Part shown: positions 45,313 to 57,618 of the stretch, piece by piece
Numbering within the stretch: position 1 is the stretch's first letter
Layout of the letters: every line of letters starts with the position of its first letter
Source of the DNA: Hydrangea macrophylla
Lineage: Eukaryota; Streptophyta; Magnoliopsida; Cornales; Hydrangeaceae
Direction: 5' to 3'
NCBI GenBank assembly: GCA_033977485.1
Contig: CM066994.1
Span: 23,590,681-23,654,680, forward strand
DNA: 64,000 nt
Made by a program: the position numbers and the translations under genes
The notes under the pieces: generated by a model
Database searches by the model: none
The model's input: only the letters and a program-made list of their open reading frames with translations
Told to the model about the DNA's origin: nothing

Positions 45313-47909
45313 ATGCCGCCGCGTACTAGAGCTTGTGCTCGTGGCTGAGGGACAGGTGGCCGAGGAGAGGCTAGTGACCTAGCATCAGTTGCTTCTATTC
45401 TGACACGAAGAACAGGTCAAGGTAGAGTCTGTGGGGGTCCTGGAGGCCGAGGTGTTGTGACAGAAAGTTCTGCTGATTCTTCGAGTCATGCAGAAGTTCC
45501 TATAGGACCCTAGTTACTCCAAGCCATGGTGGATGCCATGAGAGACGTTGCGAGAACTATTCGCAATGAGATTCCTCAACCTCCTCCACCCATTCTCCTA
45601 GGAAGGACCTGCGGGCATCAACACTCCCGAATCCCGACACTGACCGGTGATGAAGGATTTTGAGCGCCGCAATCTACCTACCTTCGTGAGAGGACTCGAT
45701 CCAATGGTTGCTAAAGATTAGCTCAAAAGGATCAATCGCATCTTCGTCTATACAAATCTGTAGGAGGATGCCACACGCATTAATGTCACTTGCTTCATGT
45801 TCATCGAAGAAGCTATTCATTGGTGGGACACCACTGTTTCGGCCAATCCTTTGTTTAGGATGACTTGGAGCAGTTTTGAGCGTCTCTTACTAGACAAGCA
45901 TTTTCCTAGGTCTTTCCATGATGCAAAGAGAACTGAGTTCTTTCAACTCACCCAAGAGGAGATGACGGTATCGGAGTATGATGCTCGATTCTTCGCCTTA
46001 GCGAGTTTGCCTCTGTTTAACTCCCTGATGATAAGTTCGAGGTGGCACAGTTTGAAGGCGGTCTAAAGCCTTACATTCAGAGGGGCTTAGCAGCCTTCGA
46101 TATTACCAACTTCGCGGAAGCTTTGACCCGAACTTTGTCTGTTGAGAGTAAAGACACACAACTGAAGAAAAATCGTGAAATGATTCCTCTGGAAAAGAAT
46201 AATAGGGTCGGATCCTCTAATCAACCTTGGAAGAAATAGAAATAAGATCACTCTTTTGCTCTGGCACCTTAACCTCAACACAAATCTTTTCAGTCTAAAC
46301 AGAAGACTTCCTTTGGAGGTTCTTAGTATCTGAACAAACCCCGTGGAGGAAATTATTCTAATGCGAGACTTGTCATCGTTATTGGGATTAGAGCCATTTT
46401 ATTCGAAACTATTCCTATCCTCCAAATCTGACAAATTCTATGGGATCGACAGCACTCCGATCACCTCTACCACTACAATCTCCGGCCCCATCCTCTCAGA
46501 GTGTCCAGCAGAACTTTGTTAAAGGGGCACATCAAAATCAGGGTAACCGTGGGGGTCATCAATCATAGGCTCAGGTCTAAAACTATGCTTTTCCTACTAC
46601 GATTCTACCAGAAGTAGCGAGATCTTTGGTTATTTTAGGTACGATTCCGTTGTTTAATTCTTGGGCATCCATCTTATTTAAAATGGGTGCATCTCATTCA
46701 TTCATATCATCCTATTTTGCTATAACATTGGGTTTAAAGGTAGAAAATTTGAATTTTTCCTTGAGTGTAGATACTCCTGTCGGGGATACTATATGTTTAG
46801 ACTAGGTTTGTCGTGGGTGTGTGCTTAATATAGCCGATTGTAGTTTAAGTGTTGACTTGACTCTTATACCCAATTTGGGAGTTGATGTCATCCTTGGGAT
46901 GGACTGGTTGTTTGTATACCATGCCTCAATCGATTATTTCAAGAGGCAGGTCATTCTTTTTACTCTTGAAGGATAACGCCTTTGATTCAAGGGTGATCAC
47001 TTAGATCTTTCTTTACCCTCTTCGTCTTTTCATGGTGGTAAGGAGTTCTCTTTGGAATTTCTAGCTAGCTTGGTGGCCATCGAGAGTGAGGCTACTTTTA
47101 TGGAGTTACCTCATGTGGTTTGCGAGTGTCCAGATGTGTTTCTAGGAGATCTATCAGGGTTACCACCGGTTTGCTCTATTGAGTTTTTAGTTGACCTTAT
47201 ACTTGGCACTTGGCCTATTACTATTTACCTATCGTATAGCACCGGCCGAGTTAAAGGAGTTGAAGCTTCAGTTAGAAGACTTTCAACACAAGGGTGTTAT
47301 TCACCCTAGTGCATTGCCATGGGGAGCTACGGCCCTCTTTGTCAAGAAAGAAGATGGAACACTTCGTCTATGTATCGATTGCCATAAACTAAATTGAGTT
47401 ACCGTGAAGAACAAGTATCTTTTTCCTAGAATTGACGATCTATGTGACCAACTTCAAGGGCCGAAGTATTTCTTCAAGATCGATCTCCAATCGGGTTATC
47501 ATTAACTTCGAGTTAGAGATTCAGATATCTCCAAAACAGCTTTTCGGTCTCGATATGGCCACTTTGAATTCTTGATTATGCCTTTTGGGCTAACCAATGC
47601 TCTGGTTGCATTTATGGACTTAATGCAACAAGTTTTTTACTCATATCTCAATAAGCTTATCATCGTATTTATTGATGACATCCTCATCTACTCACCTACT
47701 TGGGAGCTCCATAAGGAGCATTTGCATATTACTTTACAAACCTTGCGAGAACATCATCTCTTCGGCATACATTCCAAATGTGAGTTTTGGTTATCTAAAG
47801 TTAAATTTATTGGACACGTTGTTTCGAGTAATGGTATAATGGTGGATTCCTCTAAGATCGAAGCCATGTTAGATTGGCAATCGCCACAAAACGTGTTTGA
47901 GATTCGTAA
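45313..47909 (+). pseudogene. Gag-pol remnant of the Tekay-like element, truncated in RT
   Basis: Gag starts MPPRTRACARG and stops at codon 12; later gag segments (IHWWDTTVSANP; LLLDKHFPRSFHDAKR) are in broken frames. The protease site is damaged (MGASHSFISS with the catalytic Asp lost). The RT is recognisable: [30 protein letters not shown] and an intact IIVFIDDILIYS at 47662-47697. There are several stops, for example after HKLN and within QSGYH. The coding similarity ends at ...VFEIRN, exactly where the LTR at 47910 begins. No RNase H, integrase or 3' LTR of this copy was found. Confidence 0.88.
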
Positions 47910-50411
47910 TGTCATGCCCCGACGTATCATAAATCAGGAAAGCATTTAATTTCCTTTATGGACTCATAGGTCGTGACAAGTGAGAATGACCAATTGTCCT
48001 TGCAACAGATAACTTAACAACATTTCTAAAGAGAAGGATATTAATAAACATAAAGCTCCAAAATTAAACTTACTAAACTATTACATCAGTCGATATCTTA
48101 GGCACAACCCGCCTTATTCAAATCTATCATAAAGTCTATTACAACTCCAAAATAAGGAATATAATTCAGTCCTCCTGGAAAGTCTCATGCCTCTAACCAG
48201 TATAGTCGAATACTCTGGTTGCTCCTGACTTGGAAAATCTGGACATAGAGTACCAGACGCATCAACGCCGTCAGCTTATGCAAGCTTGTGAGCAAAATAA
48301 ACATATACTCGCAATGTATATATAATCATATATAACAACGGTACAATTTAAACTTTAAAAGCAATTAATTCAAGGTTCCAACTTCAACATAAGCCACGGG
48401 GGATGTAGTAAGTAATAAATATGTAATCGTGCATGAACAATGTAATATCTCATCTTACCGACTCTTTTCTCTCGATAAACTCAATTCAACCATCCCATTA
48501 CCTCAGATACCAGGAATAATATCCGCTTAGTACCTAGGTTGTACACCATACCATCACTTCGGTTACTAAGAATAATTTCCGCTCAATATTCGAAATGCGC
48601 GCCTCAGATACCAGGAATAATATCTTATCAATATCTGAGTACACTACGCTATCGCCTCAAATACCAGGAATAATATCCACTCATTATCTGGGTCGATCAC
48701 AACACTGTCGCCTCCAATACCAGGAATAATATCCGCTCGATATTGGGGTCGCACACTACGCTATCGCCTCAGATACCAAGAATAATATATGCTCAGTATC
48801 TGGGTCGATCACAACACTGTTGCCTCCAATACCAGGAATAATATATGCTCGATATTGGAGTTGCACACCATACCATCGCTTCGGATACCAGGAATAATAT
48901 CCGCTCGATATCTGAAACACACGTCTCAGATACCAGGAATAATATCTGATCGATATCTGAGTCAGTACACAACACTGCCACTCTTTACTCTATTCATGCT
49001 TTCTCACACACCATGCATGTCGACTCAACCTTGACCCTACCATGCATGTGAATGTCATGAATCGTAACATCAATCATTAATTATAAATCAGAATACTCGT
49101 ACGAATATAAGCCTCAGTCTTAATTATCCTCATTAATCCAATTCTTAAACGTAAGCCTTTAAAACAGCATATCTGTCAAATAGTTCCTTATAAACTTCCA
49201 AAACCTTTTCCAAACAGTCCCTTATACAAAAATACACAAACTGCCAAAAACATGCCATGTCGCGCGAGCGATCAGGCCTTTTCTGCGAAATCTGTAAAAA
49301 TCTCCTTCCTGGCCAAACTGCCCAGGTCGCGTGAGCGAGCCTCGCGCTAGCGGGTCGCGCGCGCGAGATGAAGCAGAACCTTTATCTTCTTCGTTTTCTC
49401 CCCTGTTTCGATTTTAAAATTGAAAATCTACCCATTTCAGAAATATGTTTCAATCAAGACATGTAATATATGGATCTCTTCAGTTTTCCGCGTAGATTAA
49501 GAATACACGATTGAATTGAACTAATACAGATTATATCGCTCGATTTTTGCGATTAAAGAAAGAGTGACAAAACTTTAAATCAACAATACGTCACGATACG
49601 GATGAATTAAGCCGTAGTATTCGAACCGCATCTTAATGGGACAAAGATATTTCATTTTCAATTCACGGAATTGATTTTGGTTGAGTTTCATAAAACTCCA
49701 ATTTCAAAGCTTCCAAGGTTTATCTATATATACGCACACACACATATATATATATATATATATCTCCATATATACAGAAATATACATATATATACACGTT
49801 GGGAATGAGTTTATAATACTCACGGAGGTGATTGAACTATAAATTCGGTACTGAGAATTCCGCCGTCAATTCCGTCATTTAGAATTTCTTCATGTTCTCT
49901 CTCTTGATCTAAATATATATATATAAGCAACTGTGTATATGTATGTATATATATACAATCTGTTTATGTGTTTGTGTTCTTGAGAGAACAAGGGAGAGTT
50001 GAGAGAATTTTAGAGAGATTGAGAGTACGTAGGGAGAGAATGAGAGACTCTGAGATAATACATACATATATATATATATACATATATATTGTGCCCAATT
50101 TGGGCTCCAAGCAATTGGCAAAAATTATACGATATGGCTGAGCTCACGTGCTCCCACACCTATATTGCGATATAGTCGCAGCTAAAAAATATAAACTGGT
50201 ATTTTACGATTGAAATTAAAAACACAGAAAACATATTAGTGTAGGAAATAAATTCCTAGTTGCACAAAAAGTATAGTTACGGTTTTCAAATCCATAGAAA
50301 GTAATTTTTTATATTTATGAAAATTACAGTTTGAACCCAAAAGAAAATTCTAAATAGGAATTAAAATAAAATATTCATATATTAAAGAAAATAAAAATAC
50401 AGGGTGTTACA
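47910..50411 (-). repeat. 3' LTR of a second Tekay-like element, 2.50 kb
   Basis: Begins 'tgtcatgccccgacg' and ends 'acagggtgttaca'. On the minus strand it starts TGTAACACCCTG. A purine tract (complement of 'atctacccaccttaac') abuts it at 50412. It contains the hairpin array 48501-48965 and a cluster of 'tcgcgcga'-like palindromes (49259-49370). A-T microsatellites lie near 49740-49790, 49913-49960 and 50062-50090. Confidence 0.82.
48501..48965 (+). repeat. Nine-unit tandem array of hairpin-forming repeats
   Basis: Units of 51-58 bp have the core 'ataccaggaataatat'. Each core is bracketed by short complementary arms: most are 'cagata ... tatctg', while the fifth and seventh (48714, 48826) are 'caata ... 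tattg'. The paired changes on both sides indicate that the stem is maintained, or that whole hairpins are shuffled. Confidence 0.85.
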
Positions 50412-53400
50412 ATCTACCCACCTTAACAAAGATTTTGCCCCAAAATCTAAGCTAACTAGTCCTGGAACAACTCGGGGGTATCTATTCCTCATATCTGACT
50501 CTAACTCCCACAATGCTTCTCCCTTGTCATGATGCCTCCACTGAACCATAACCAAAGGAACGTCCCTTCTCCTCAGCTTCTTGATACTCTGGTCAAGAAT
50601 CCTCACGGGTTTGTCCTTGTAGACAACATTTTGACTAGTCTGAATGTCATCAAAATTTAGCACATGTGAAGGATCCCGTATGTATTTTCTTAACATACTG
50701 ATATGGAATACATTATGAACACCAGATATCTTCGGTGGCAAGGTGAGTCAATAAGCCACTTTCCTAACACGCTCCAGTACCTAGAACAGTCCGATGAAAC
50801 CAGGTGCCAACTTTCCTCTTTTCTGACCAAAACGTACTATTCCTCGAACGGGTGAAACCTTAAGGAGTACGTGATCTCCGATACTGAACTCCAAATCCTT
50901 TCGACGCCGATCCGCATAACTCTTGTATCTACTCTGTGCAGATTTCATTCTTTCCTTGACCAGTGAAATTGTTTTATTTGTTTCCCTCACCAAATATGGT
51001 CGCAATAGTTCTGTGTCTCCCACTTCTGCCCAACACAACGGAGATCGACATAGCCGTTCATACAAGGCTTCGAACGGTGCCATCCCAATTCTCGATAGTA
51101 GCTGTTGTTATAAGAAAATTCAACCAACGGCAAGTGCGTTTCCCAAGATTCTTCAAAATCGATTGCACAAGCTATGAGCATATCTTCCATAATCTGATTA
51201 ACACGCTCGGTCTGCCCATCGGTCTATGGATGGAAAGCAGTCCTCATCCTGAGCGAAGCTTCCATAGCCTTCTGCAAACTTTCCCAAAACTCCGAAGTAA
51301 AGTGTGCATCGCGGTCCGATACAATAGACACAGGAGCACCGTGCAGTCGTACCACTTGCTGTAGGTACATCCGACTCATCCTTTCTACTGAGTAAGTCAT
51401 ACTATACGCGATGAAATGTGCAAACTTCGTCAGACGATCCACAATTACCCAAATCGTATCATGGTTTTGTTGTGACCGAGGTAGTCCAACCACGAAATCC
51501 ATAGTTATATGTTCCCACTTCCATCCTGGAACAGGTAAGGGTTGCAACAATCCTTAGGGTCTTTGATGTTCGGCCTTCACTTGTTGACAAGTCAAACATT
51601 TAGACACGAACTCGGCTACTTCTAGTTTTATTCCTTCCCACCATAAGTTTCTCTTCAGATCCTTATACATCTTTGTTCCTCCTGGGTGCACTGTCAGTCT
51701 CGATTTATGTGCTTCCTTGAGAATATCTTTTCTCAAGTCTCCTGAATCTGGAACACACAATTTGTCTCTACATCTGTATCCTCCATCGGCCCCAACCTTC
51801 CATTCCGTAGGGTCCTTTTCTGACATCTTGATGAACCATACTTGAAATTTCTCGTCTCCCTTTTGGGCCTCGATAATTCGACTTACAAGCATTGGTTGTA
51901 CCATGAGGCATCCAAAGTGCTGTGCGACACTTCCCTCAGAGATCTGCATATCAAATTCAGCGATTGTCTCTAAGGCTTTCCATTCCCTCATCATCAATGA
52001 AGCAATCATTCCTCGAGATTTCCAACTTAGGGTGTTAGCAACTACATTAGCCTTACTAGGGTGGTACTCCAATGTAAAGTCATAATCCTTAATCAGTTCC
52101 ATCCACCAATGTTGCCTTATGTTCAGTTTTTTCTGAGTAAACAAATACTTAAGGCTCTTGTGGTCTGAGAACAAATCAAACTTCTCCCCATAGAGGTAGT
52201 GTCTCCAGATCTTAAGCGCGAACACGACAGCTGCCAATTCCAAATCATGAGTTGGGTAATTCAATTCATCGGGCTTCAACTGCCGTGAACCATAAGCGAT
52301 AACCTTTCCGTCTTGCATGAGGACGCATCCAAGTCCTTGATAAGAGGCGTCACTGAAAATAGTGAACTTCTCACCATCCTTTGGTATCGCAAGCACTGGT
52401 GTTGTTGTCAGTCTTTCTTTCAATTCCTGAAAAGCGCGTTTATACTTATCAGTCCATTCAAATTTCAAATCTTTCTTAGTTAAACCAGTTAACGGGGCTG
52501 CTATCTTTGTCAATCCCTCCACAAATCTCTGATAGTAACCAGCTAGTCCCAAAAAACTTTTGACTTCTGTAGCATTGGTTGGCCGAGTCCAATTCCAATG
52601 AAGACAACAACGAACTGATCTAAGTAGGGCTTGAATACTCTGTTCATCAAGTCCATAAACATAGCCGGAGCATTCGTCATCCCAAATGGCATCACTAAGA
52701 ACTCATAGTGTCCGTACCTTGTCCTGAAAGTAGTCTTAGGTATGTCCTCTTTTCGTACCCTTAATTGATGATACCCCGACCGTAGATCAATCTTGGAAAA
52801 GGTCGTGGCTCCTTGCAGTTGATCAAACAGATCGTCTATCCAGGGTAACGGATACTTATTCTTGATAGTAACCTTATTCAGTTCCCGGTAGTCAATACAT
52901 AATCGCATAGTCCCGTCCTTCTTCTTTACAAATAATACCGGTGCTCCTCACGGTGATGTACTTGGACGAACAAAGCCCAACTTCTCAAGTTCTTGAACTT
53001 GTTCCTTCAACTCCAGTAGCTCGGTAAGGGCCATTCTGTAGGGAACTTTGGTTATAGGTCGAGTGCTGGGCACCAGTTCCACACAGAATTCTATGTCCCT
53101 CTCAGGCGGTAATCCTGAAATGTCGCAGAATTCTTCCTCGAACTCTTTGATCACCGGTATTGATGACACCGTCACTTCTGTACTGACAACTTCGATGTTT
53201 GCTAGGCATCTGGTGAGGAACATATCACCCGATGGGTTACATTGGAAATCAAAGGGTCGATTCCCATTGTCTGCAAATGTAATCCTCTTCCTTGCACAAT
53301 CCAACTTCGCATGATTCTTTTCGAGTCAATTCATTCTCAGGATTATATCAAATTCCTTCATCAACAGAATCACCAATCTAGCCAAAAATTCACGGTCTCC

Positions 53401-54100
53401 TAACCGTAGAGGTCAATCCTTACATACATGTACTAACTTGACAGTGGTCCTGAGTGGTGAGATGGCACTCAAAGCTTCATCTAAACGTTGTCGTACTATA
53501 CCCAATTTCCGAACAATCTTAACAGATATAAAGGAATGTGTAGCACCTGTGTCAAATAAAACTTTAACATGATAGTTAAACAAGATTAGAGTACCTTCCA
53601 CTATTCGCTATTCGGGCAGTCCCTCCTCATAAGTACCTTCTTCATACCATGCTTCTTCATAACCAGCAGCCTTGGGTATAACAGGATGTAGACGGGCCTG
53701 TTCTTGCTGGCCGTATTTACCTTTCCTAAGGGCTCTACAGTCCTTACTCATGTGACCTGGCATACCACAGTTATAGTACACAATATTCGGACGATTGGCA
53801 CGCCTAGGTATTCTACAATCTTTAGCCTGGTGACCGGGATTACCACAATTGAAGCAGTTATCGTTGTTGTTCCCTCCTGTTGCTCGAGGCGGATATTGTT
53901 GGACTGCCTGTGTATGATGGGGTTTCTTCCCTCCATCCCAAGTTCTTTTCTGTCTCTGAGGGTACACAGGTTTCTGTCAGAGATAGCCTTTCTGCGGATG
54001 TTGATTTCCAAATGGTTTCGAATTCTAACAACCATCATTTCCAGTCCTGTAGCCAATCTCACAAGAGTTTCAAATGACTGATTCAGGTGCCCCATAGTTA
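50412..54100 (-). pseudogene. Gag-pol remnant of the second Tekay-like (chromovirus) element
   Basis: In element order from the right: gag C-terminus with two CCHC knuckles (CFNCGNPGHQAKDC, then YNCGMPGHMSKDC with the first Cys replaced by Tyr), protease (VLFDTGATHSFIS), RT start ([30 protein letters not shown]). An internal deletion near 52600 removes the catalytic FxDD motif and rejoins at [14 protein letters not shown] in another frame. Then RNase H (FSDASYQGLGCVL), the integrase zinc finger and core (MDFVVGLPRS, VSDRDAHFTS) and a chromodomain-like C-terminus (PVRILDQSIKKLRRRDVPLV). Stops occur near 51554 and 51222, with frameshifts near 51085 and 50770. The 5' LTR and most of gag are missing beyond about 54100. 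Confidence 0.9.
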
Positions 54101-54109
54101 GATGTCAGA

Positions 54110-54800
54110 GAGACAAGTTGAGACGCGGTGATATTTTTTTTATTTTTTTCTTGGGTGTGTCCATCATATGGGGAGCAAAGCGAGACAACCGTTATGCTAG
54201 ATTTGGAAAAAAAAAAACATTAAATTATACTAGCACTATTCGTAAATATACGTTCTCGCCCTCCCCCCCCCCCCCCCCCCCCCTAAATTATTAAGCTCGC
54301 CGCCTTTTAGATTTTTTTTTTTTTTTTAAACTGATGTGTATATGTAATTTTTGAAAAAGTTCGTTGTATTTATAAATGTAAATTCTGAATTTAGTTTACA
54401 TATTGCTCCATACCTTGTTGATTCAAATAGTTTGTATTTTTCTCTCCTTATATAGTTATCTCATTATAAAAAATGTACAAGAAAATGCCAAAAAAAAATA
54501 ATAATAAATAAATAAATAAAAATAAATGCGGACTCGGCCCCCCTTGCTAGATTCCTAAATCCGTCCCTGCTAATTACCATTTGAGGTTGGCATATTATGT
54601 ATTTAATCAACTTGCTGCAGGCTGCGCATTTTGCCAGGAGGAGATTGTGCAATTGTTATATTCTCTTTGGCACCGCAGTTGCACTAGGTATTTCCGTATT
54701 TGGCATTAGAGTGCTCTATCACCAACAAGTGAAGAACCAACTACAAGAATTTGCGTATTCTCTTTTTTACATATAGAAAATTATTGAAAAATTCCTACAA
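54110..54800. other. Intergenic remnant with poly-C tract
   Basis: Holds a 21-nt C run at 54263-54283, a T tract near 54312-54327 and a terminal-repeat-like 'ctaaatccgtccctg' near 54556, resembling hAT-type ends, but no partner was found. Confidence 0.4.
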
Positions 54801-54865
54801 GTAACTCTCAAAAGTTTAAAACTCAAATTGGTTTGACCATTTTTGTTTCTAAAAGAATAATGATT

Positions 54866-55035
54866 GGGGCACCAAAGGATACAAAAAACTTCCACAAAAT
54901 GAGTGGAAAGTCTATGTGGCACAGTGGGACCTGCCAACAATTAATGGAAATAATGCTTAATTGCTGGCGGGTCCCAGTGTGCCACATAGACTTTCCACTC
55001 ATTTTGTGGAAGTTCTTTGTATCTTTTGGTGCCCC
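54866..55035. mobile_element. Near-perfect hairpin MITE
   Basis: 170 bp with about 75-bp arms, for example 'cttccacaaaatgagtggaa' and 'agtctatgtggcacagtggg' and their complements, with only a few mismatches. The central loop is about 25 bp and AT-rich. No target duplication was evident. Confidence 0.75.
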
Positions 55036-55076
55036 TAGCATTGTTGTTTCTAAAAAGGACAAAAGAAATCTAAGTC

Positions 55077-56660
55077 AGTGCTCACACGGTATAAGTGCAA
55101 GCACCATAGAAGATCCCACGTGGACTTCAAGCGCCTCACGCGCCTGTTGCCTTCAGCCACTCACACCGTGTGAGTGGCTGTACTATATGATATCTATTTC
55201 GAAAATGTTTTTTTTTTTAAATTTAAACCTCCATAACTTTTGATCTACAACTCTGTTTCTTACAAATTTTATACCGTTGGAACCGTGTCGATAAGAGCTA
55301 CAAAACTAGTACCATTCTTGATATCTTTTTAGCAAAGAAAAAAACTCTCATTTTTACATATCATGTTCCAAACGAACCAAATAAAATTTTCACATAATCT
55401 TGGTGTATGGGTTATTGAATTTTCACTTAACATTCACGTATGCCAAGTTGATATGTTATGAGGAAAAAAAATGTTCACTTTGTTCTTAAGGAGAGTTTTA
55501 GTACAATTTCACAAGAATTTTGCATTTTATTTAGATTGAAATATGTTTTATAATTATTTGTAAAATTTGATTTTTTTTTTTTTTTTAACGAAATATGCAT
55601 TATAATGTGAAAAAAAAATTATATAAAAGAGAGAGAGAGAGAGAGTGAAATTTCACTTGGCATACTTGAATATTAAGTTAAATTTCACTAAACTCGTGCA
55701 TGAACATTAAGTAAAATTTCAATTAAATCGACATTTAAGGGACTTTTTAACAAACTAAGTATTAATTGAACCTTAAACTCTAGAGAGTTGCTTCTAGTGA
55801 CTTTTGGGATAGTTAGTGAAGTTTCACTTCCCATACAAGAAAACTAAGTGAAGTCTCACTGAATAAGTACACGAATGTTAAGTTTCACTTCAAGTTTTTA
55901 AGGAAGAAGACATGTACGGATTCAGTGAATTTTCACTTAATATTTATGTATGCCAAATTTATTTGTTTTGAGGGGGAAAAAAAAAAGAGGACAAATTTTA
56001 GCAAAAATTCCTGCATTTGTTTTGGTTGAAAATTGTGTTTTATAATTGATTGTGAAATTTGCTACTTTTAACAAAATATGCATTGTTTAAATAAATAAAA
56101 AATTCACCATGCATACATTAATATTTTGTGAAATTTCACTTAACTCGTACATGAACATTAAGTGAAATTTCACTTAACTTGGCATTTGAGAGTCTTTTTA
56201 ACAAATTAATAATCAAATTGGACTTTAAACTCTAGACAGTCACTTCTACTGAAATTTCACTTGGCATACATGAAAAGTAAGTGAAATATCACTGATTGCA
56301 TACAAAAATATTAAGTGAAAATTCAAATTATTTTAGGAACAACTGAACAAGGCATGTATAATGTCGTCTTTTTTTTTTTTTTGCGCTCAAAACATATCAA
56401 CAATTGTACTAATTTTGTAGCTCTCGTCAACACGATTCCAACAGTATAAAATTTGAGAAAAACGAAGTTGTGGATCAAAGGTTTCGGAGATTTAAAGTTT
56501 AAAATACATTTTCAAAATGGGAGTTCATATAACACAACCACTCACACGATGTGAGTAGCTTTGGGACACCTCGAGCGCACGTGAGGTGAGGCGTGGGGGA
56601 GGCGTTGTTCTGAATCATGGGAGATGTTATGACGCGCACACTTATACCGTGTGAGCACCA
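55077..56660. mobile_element. 1.6-kb element with long TIRs and internal duplication
   Basis: The left end 'agtgctcacacggtataagt' and right end 'cttataccgtgtgagcac' start TIRs of about 240-270 bp that also share 'ccactcacac.gtgtgag' and 'ttttataccgttggaac'. The interior contains two diverged copies of a roughly 500-bp segment (about 55420-55915 and 55920-56330), both rich in the near-palindrome 'agtgaaatttcact'. There is no ORF. Probably a non-autonomous Mutator-like or foldback element. Confidence 0.7.
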
Positions 56661-56669
56661 ATTGTCAAT

Positions 56670-57600
56670 TTTTTATCCTTTTTGTTAAATATACTTTTAA
56701 ATTGTCTTTCGACTTTACAATTGTTCCATAATTGTCCTTTTCAGTAATTCCCCCTTTTACATATCATGCCTATATCGATATTTATCCCACATGATGTCAT
56801 TCTCTATATGATTTTATTCAAGATGATATACACGGCATAAATAAGGCCGTTCAAATTCATGGTCGCACAAACAAGCCAATAAGAAATTAGCTAAAATTTT
56901 ATACGACGGACGGACAATGCCAAAATTACAAGGTTCTCCACTTTGGATGGAAATTGGGAAAGTTTAGTTGTTTAAGTAGTAGGGAAGTTCTTATCTGAAC
57001 CAGTTAACAGGAGGTCTGGTTTATACTTTGTTTGGTTTGCGGATTTAGTGGAGGAAAATAAAAGGAAAGAAACCAAAAAAAAATCTTTTGTTTTTTCTTC
57101 TTCTTTACTTCCATTCCTATTTTCCTCGAGAGCATTTTTGCTCACTCATAACATGTGTCCTATTCCAACAATTAAGTTAATAATGCAGGGGCAAAATGGG
57201 AATGGGATGGAACACATATCACTCACTGGAGACCTAGGTGAGCAATTGATGACAAAAAAAAATGGGAGAGCAACAATGCTCTCATTTTCCTCATCGTTTG
57301 TCTTGTTATGATAACCAACAAGGAAACATGCTTTCTCTTGTGTTTTCTTCTCTTTTGTCTCCCTAGATCAATAAACAAACAGAGCCCTAGGGTACTAGTT
57401 TTCCCAGATATAATTTCAAACTAGCATTGGTCTCAGCATCTTCAGGTGAAGGCATTTGGAAAAGAAACCTTTCAGAAAACATCAATATTTATAATTAAAA
57501 AAAAAATCTGCATTCCTGAATGAATCACAATTGCGGAGTTATAACCCCCAACAAAAACAAGATTAGAAGACAGCAAGAAAATATACCACTTAAAACATAA
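56670..57600. other. Intergenic, 3' flank of the WDR83-like gene
   Basis: AT-rich. Apart from the 3' UTR of the gene to the right, nothing was recognised. Confidence 0.5.
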
Positions 57601-57618
57601 AAGCTCCCATAGCTTCTC

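Noticed and set aside
48501..48965. CRISPR-like array of regularly spaced repeats
   Set aside because: Plant nuclear LTR context, imperfect repeats, no unique spacers and no cas genes. It is a tandem hairpin array.
53048..53314. Plus-strand ORFs in 50.9-54.1 kb
   Set aside because: Shadows of the minus-strand gag-pol remnant.
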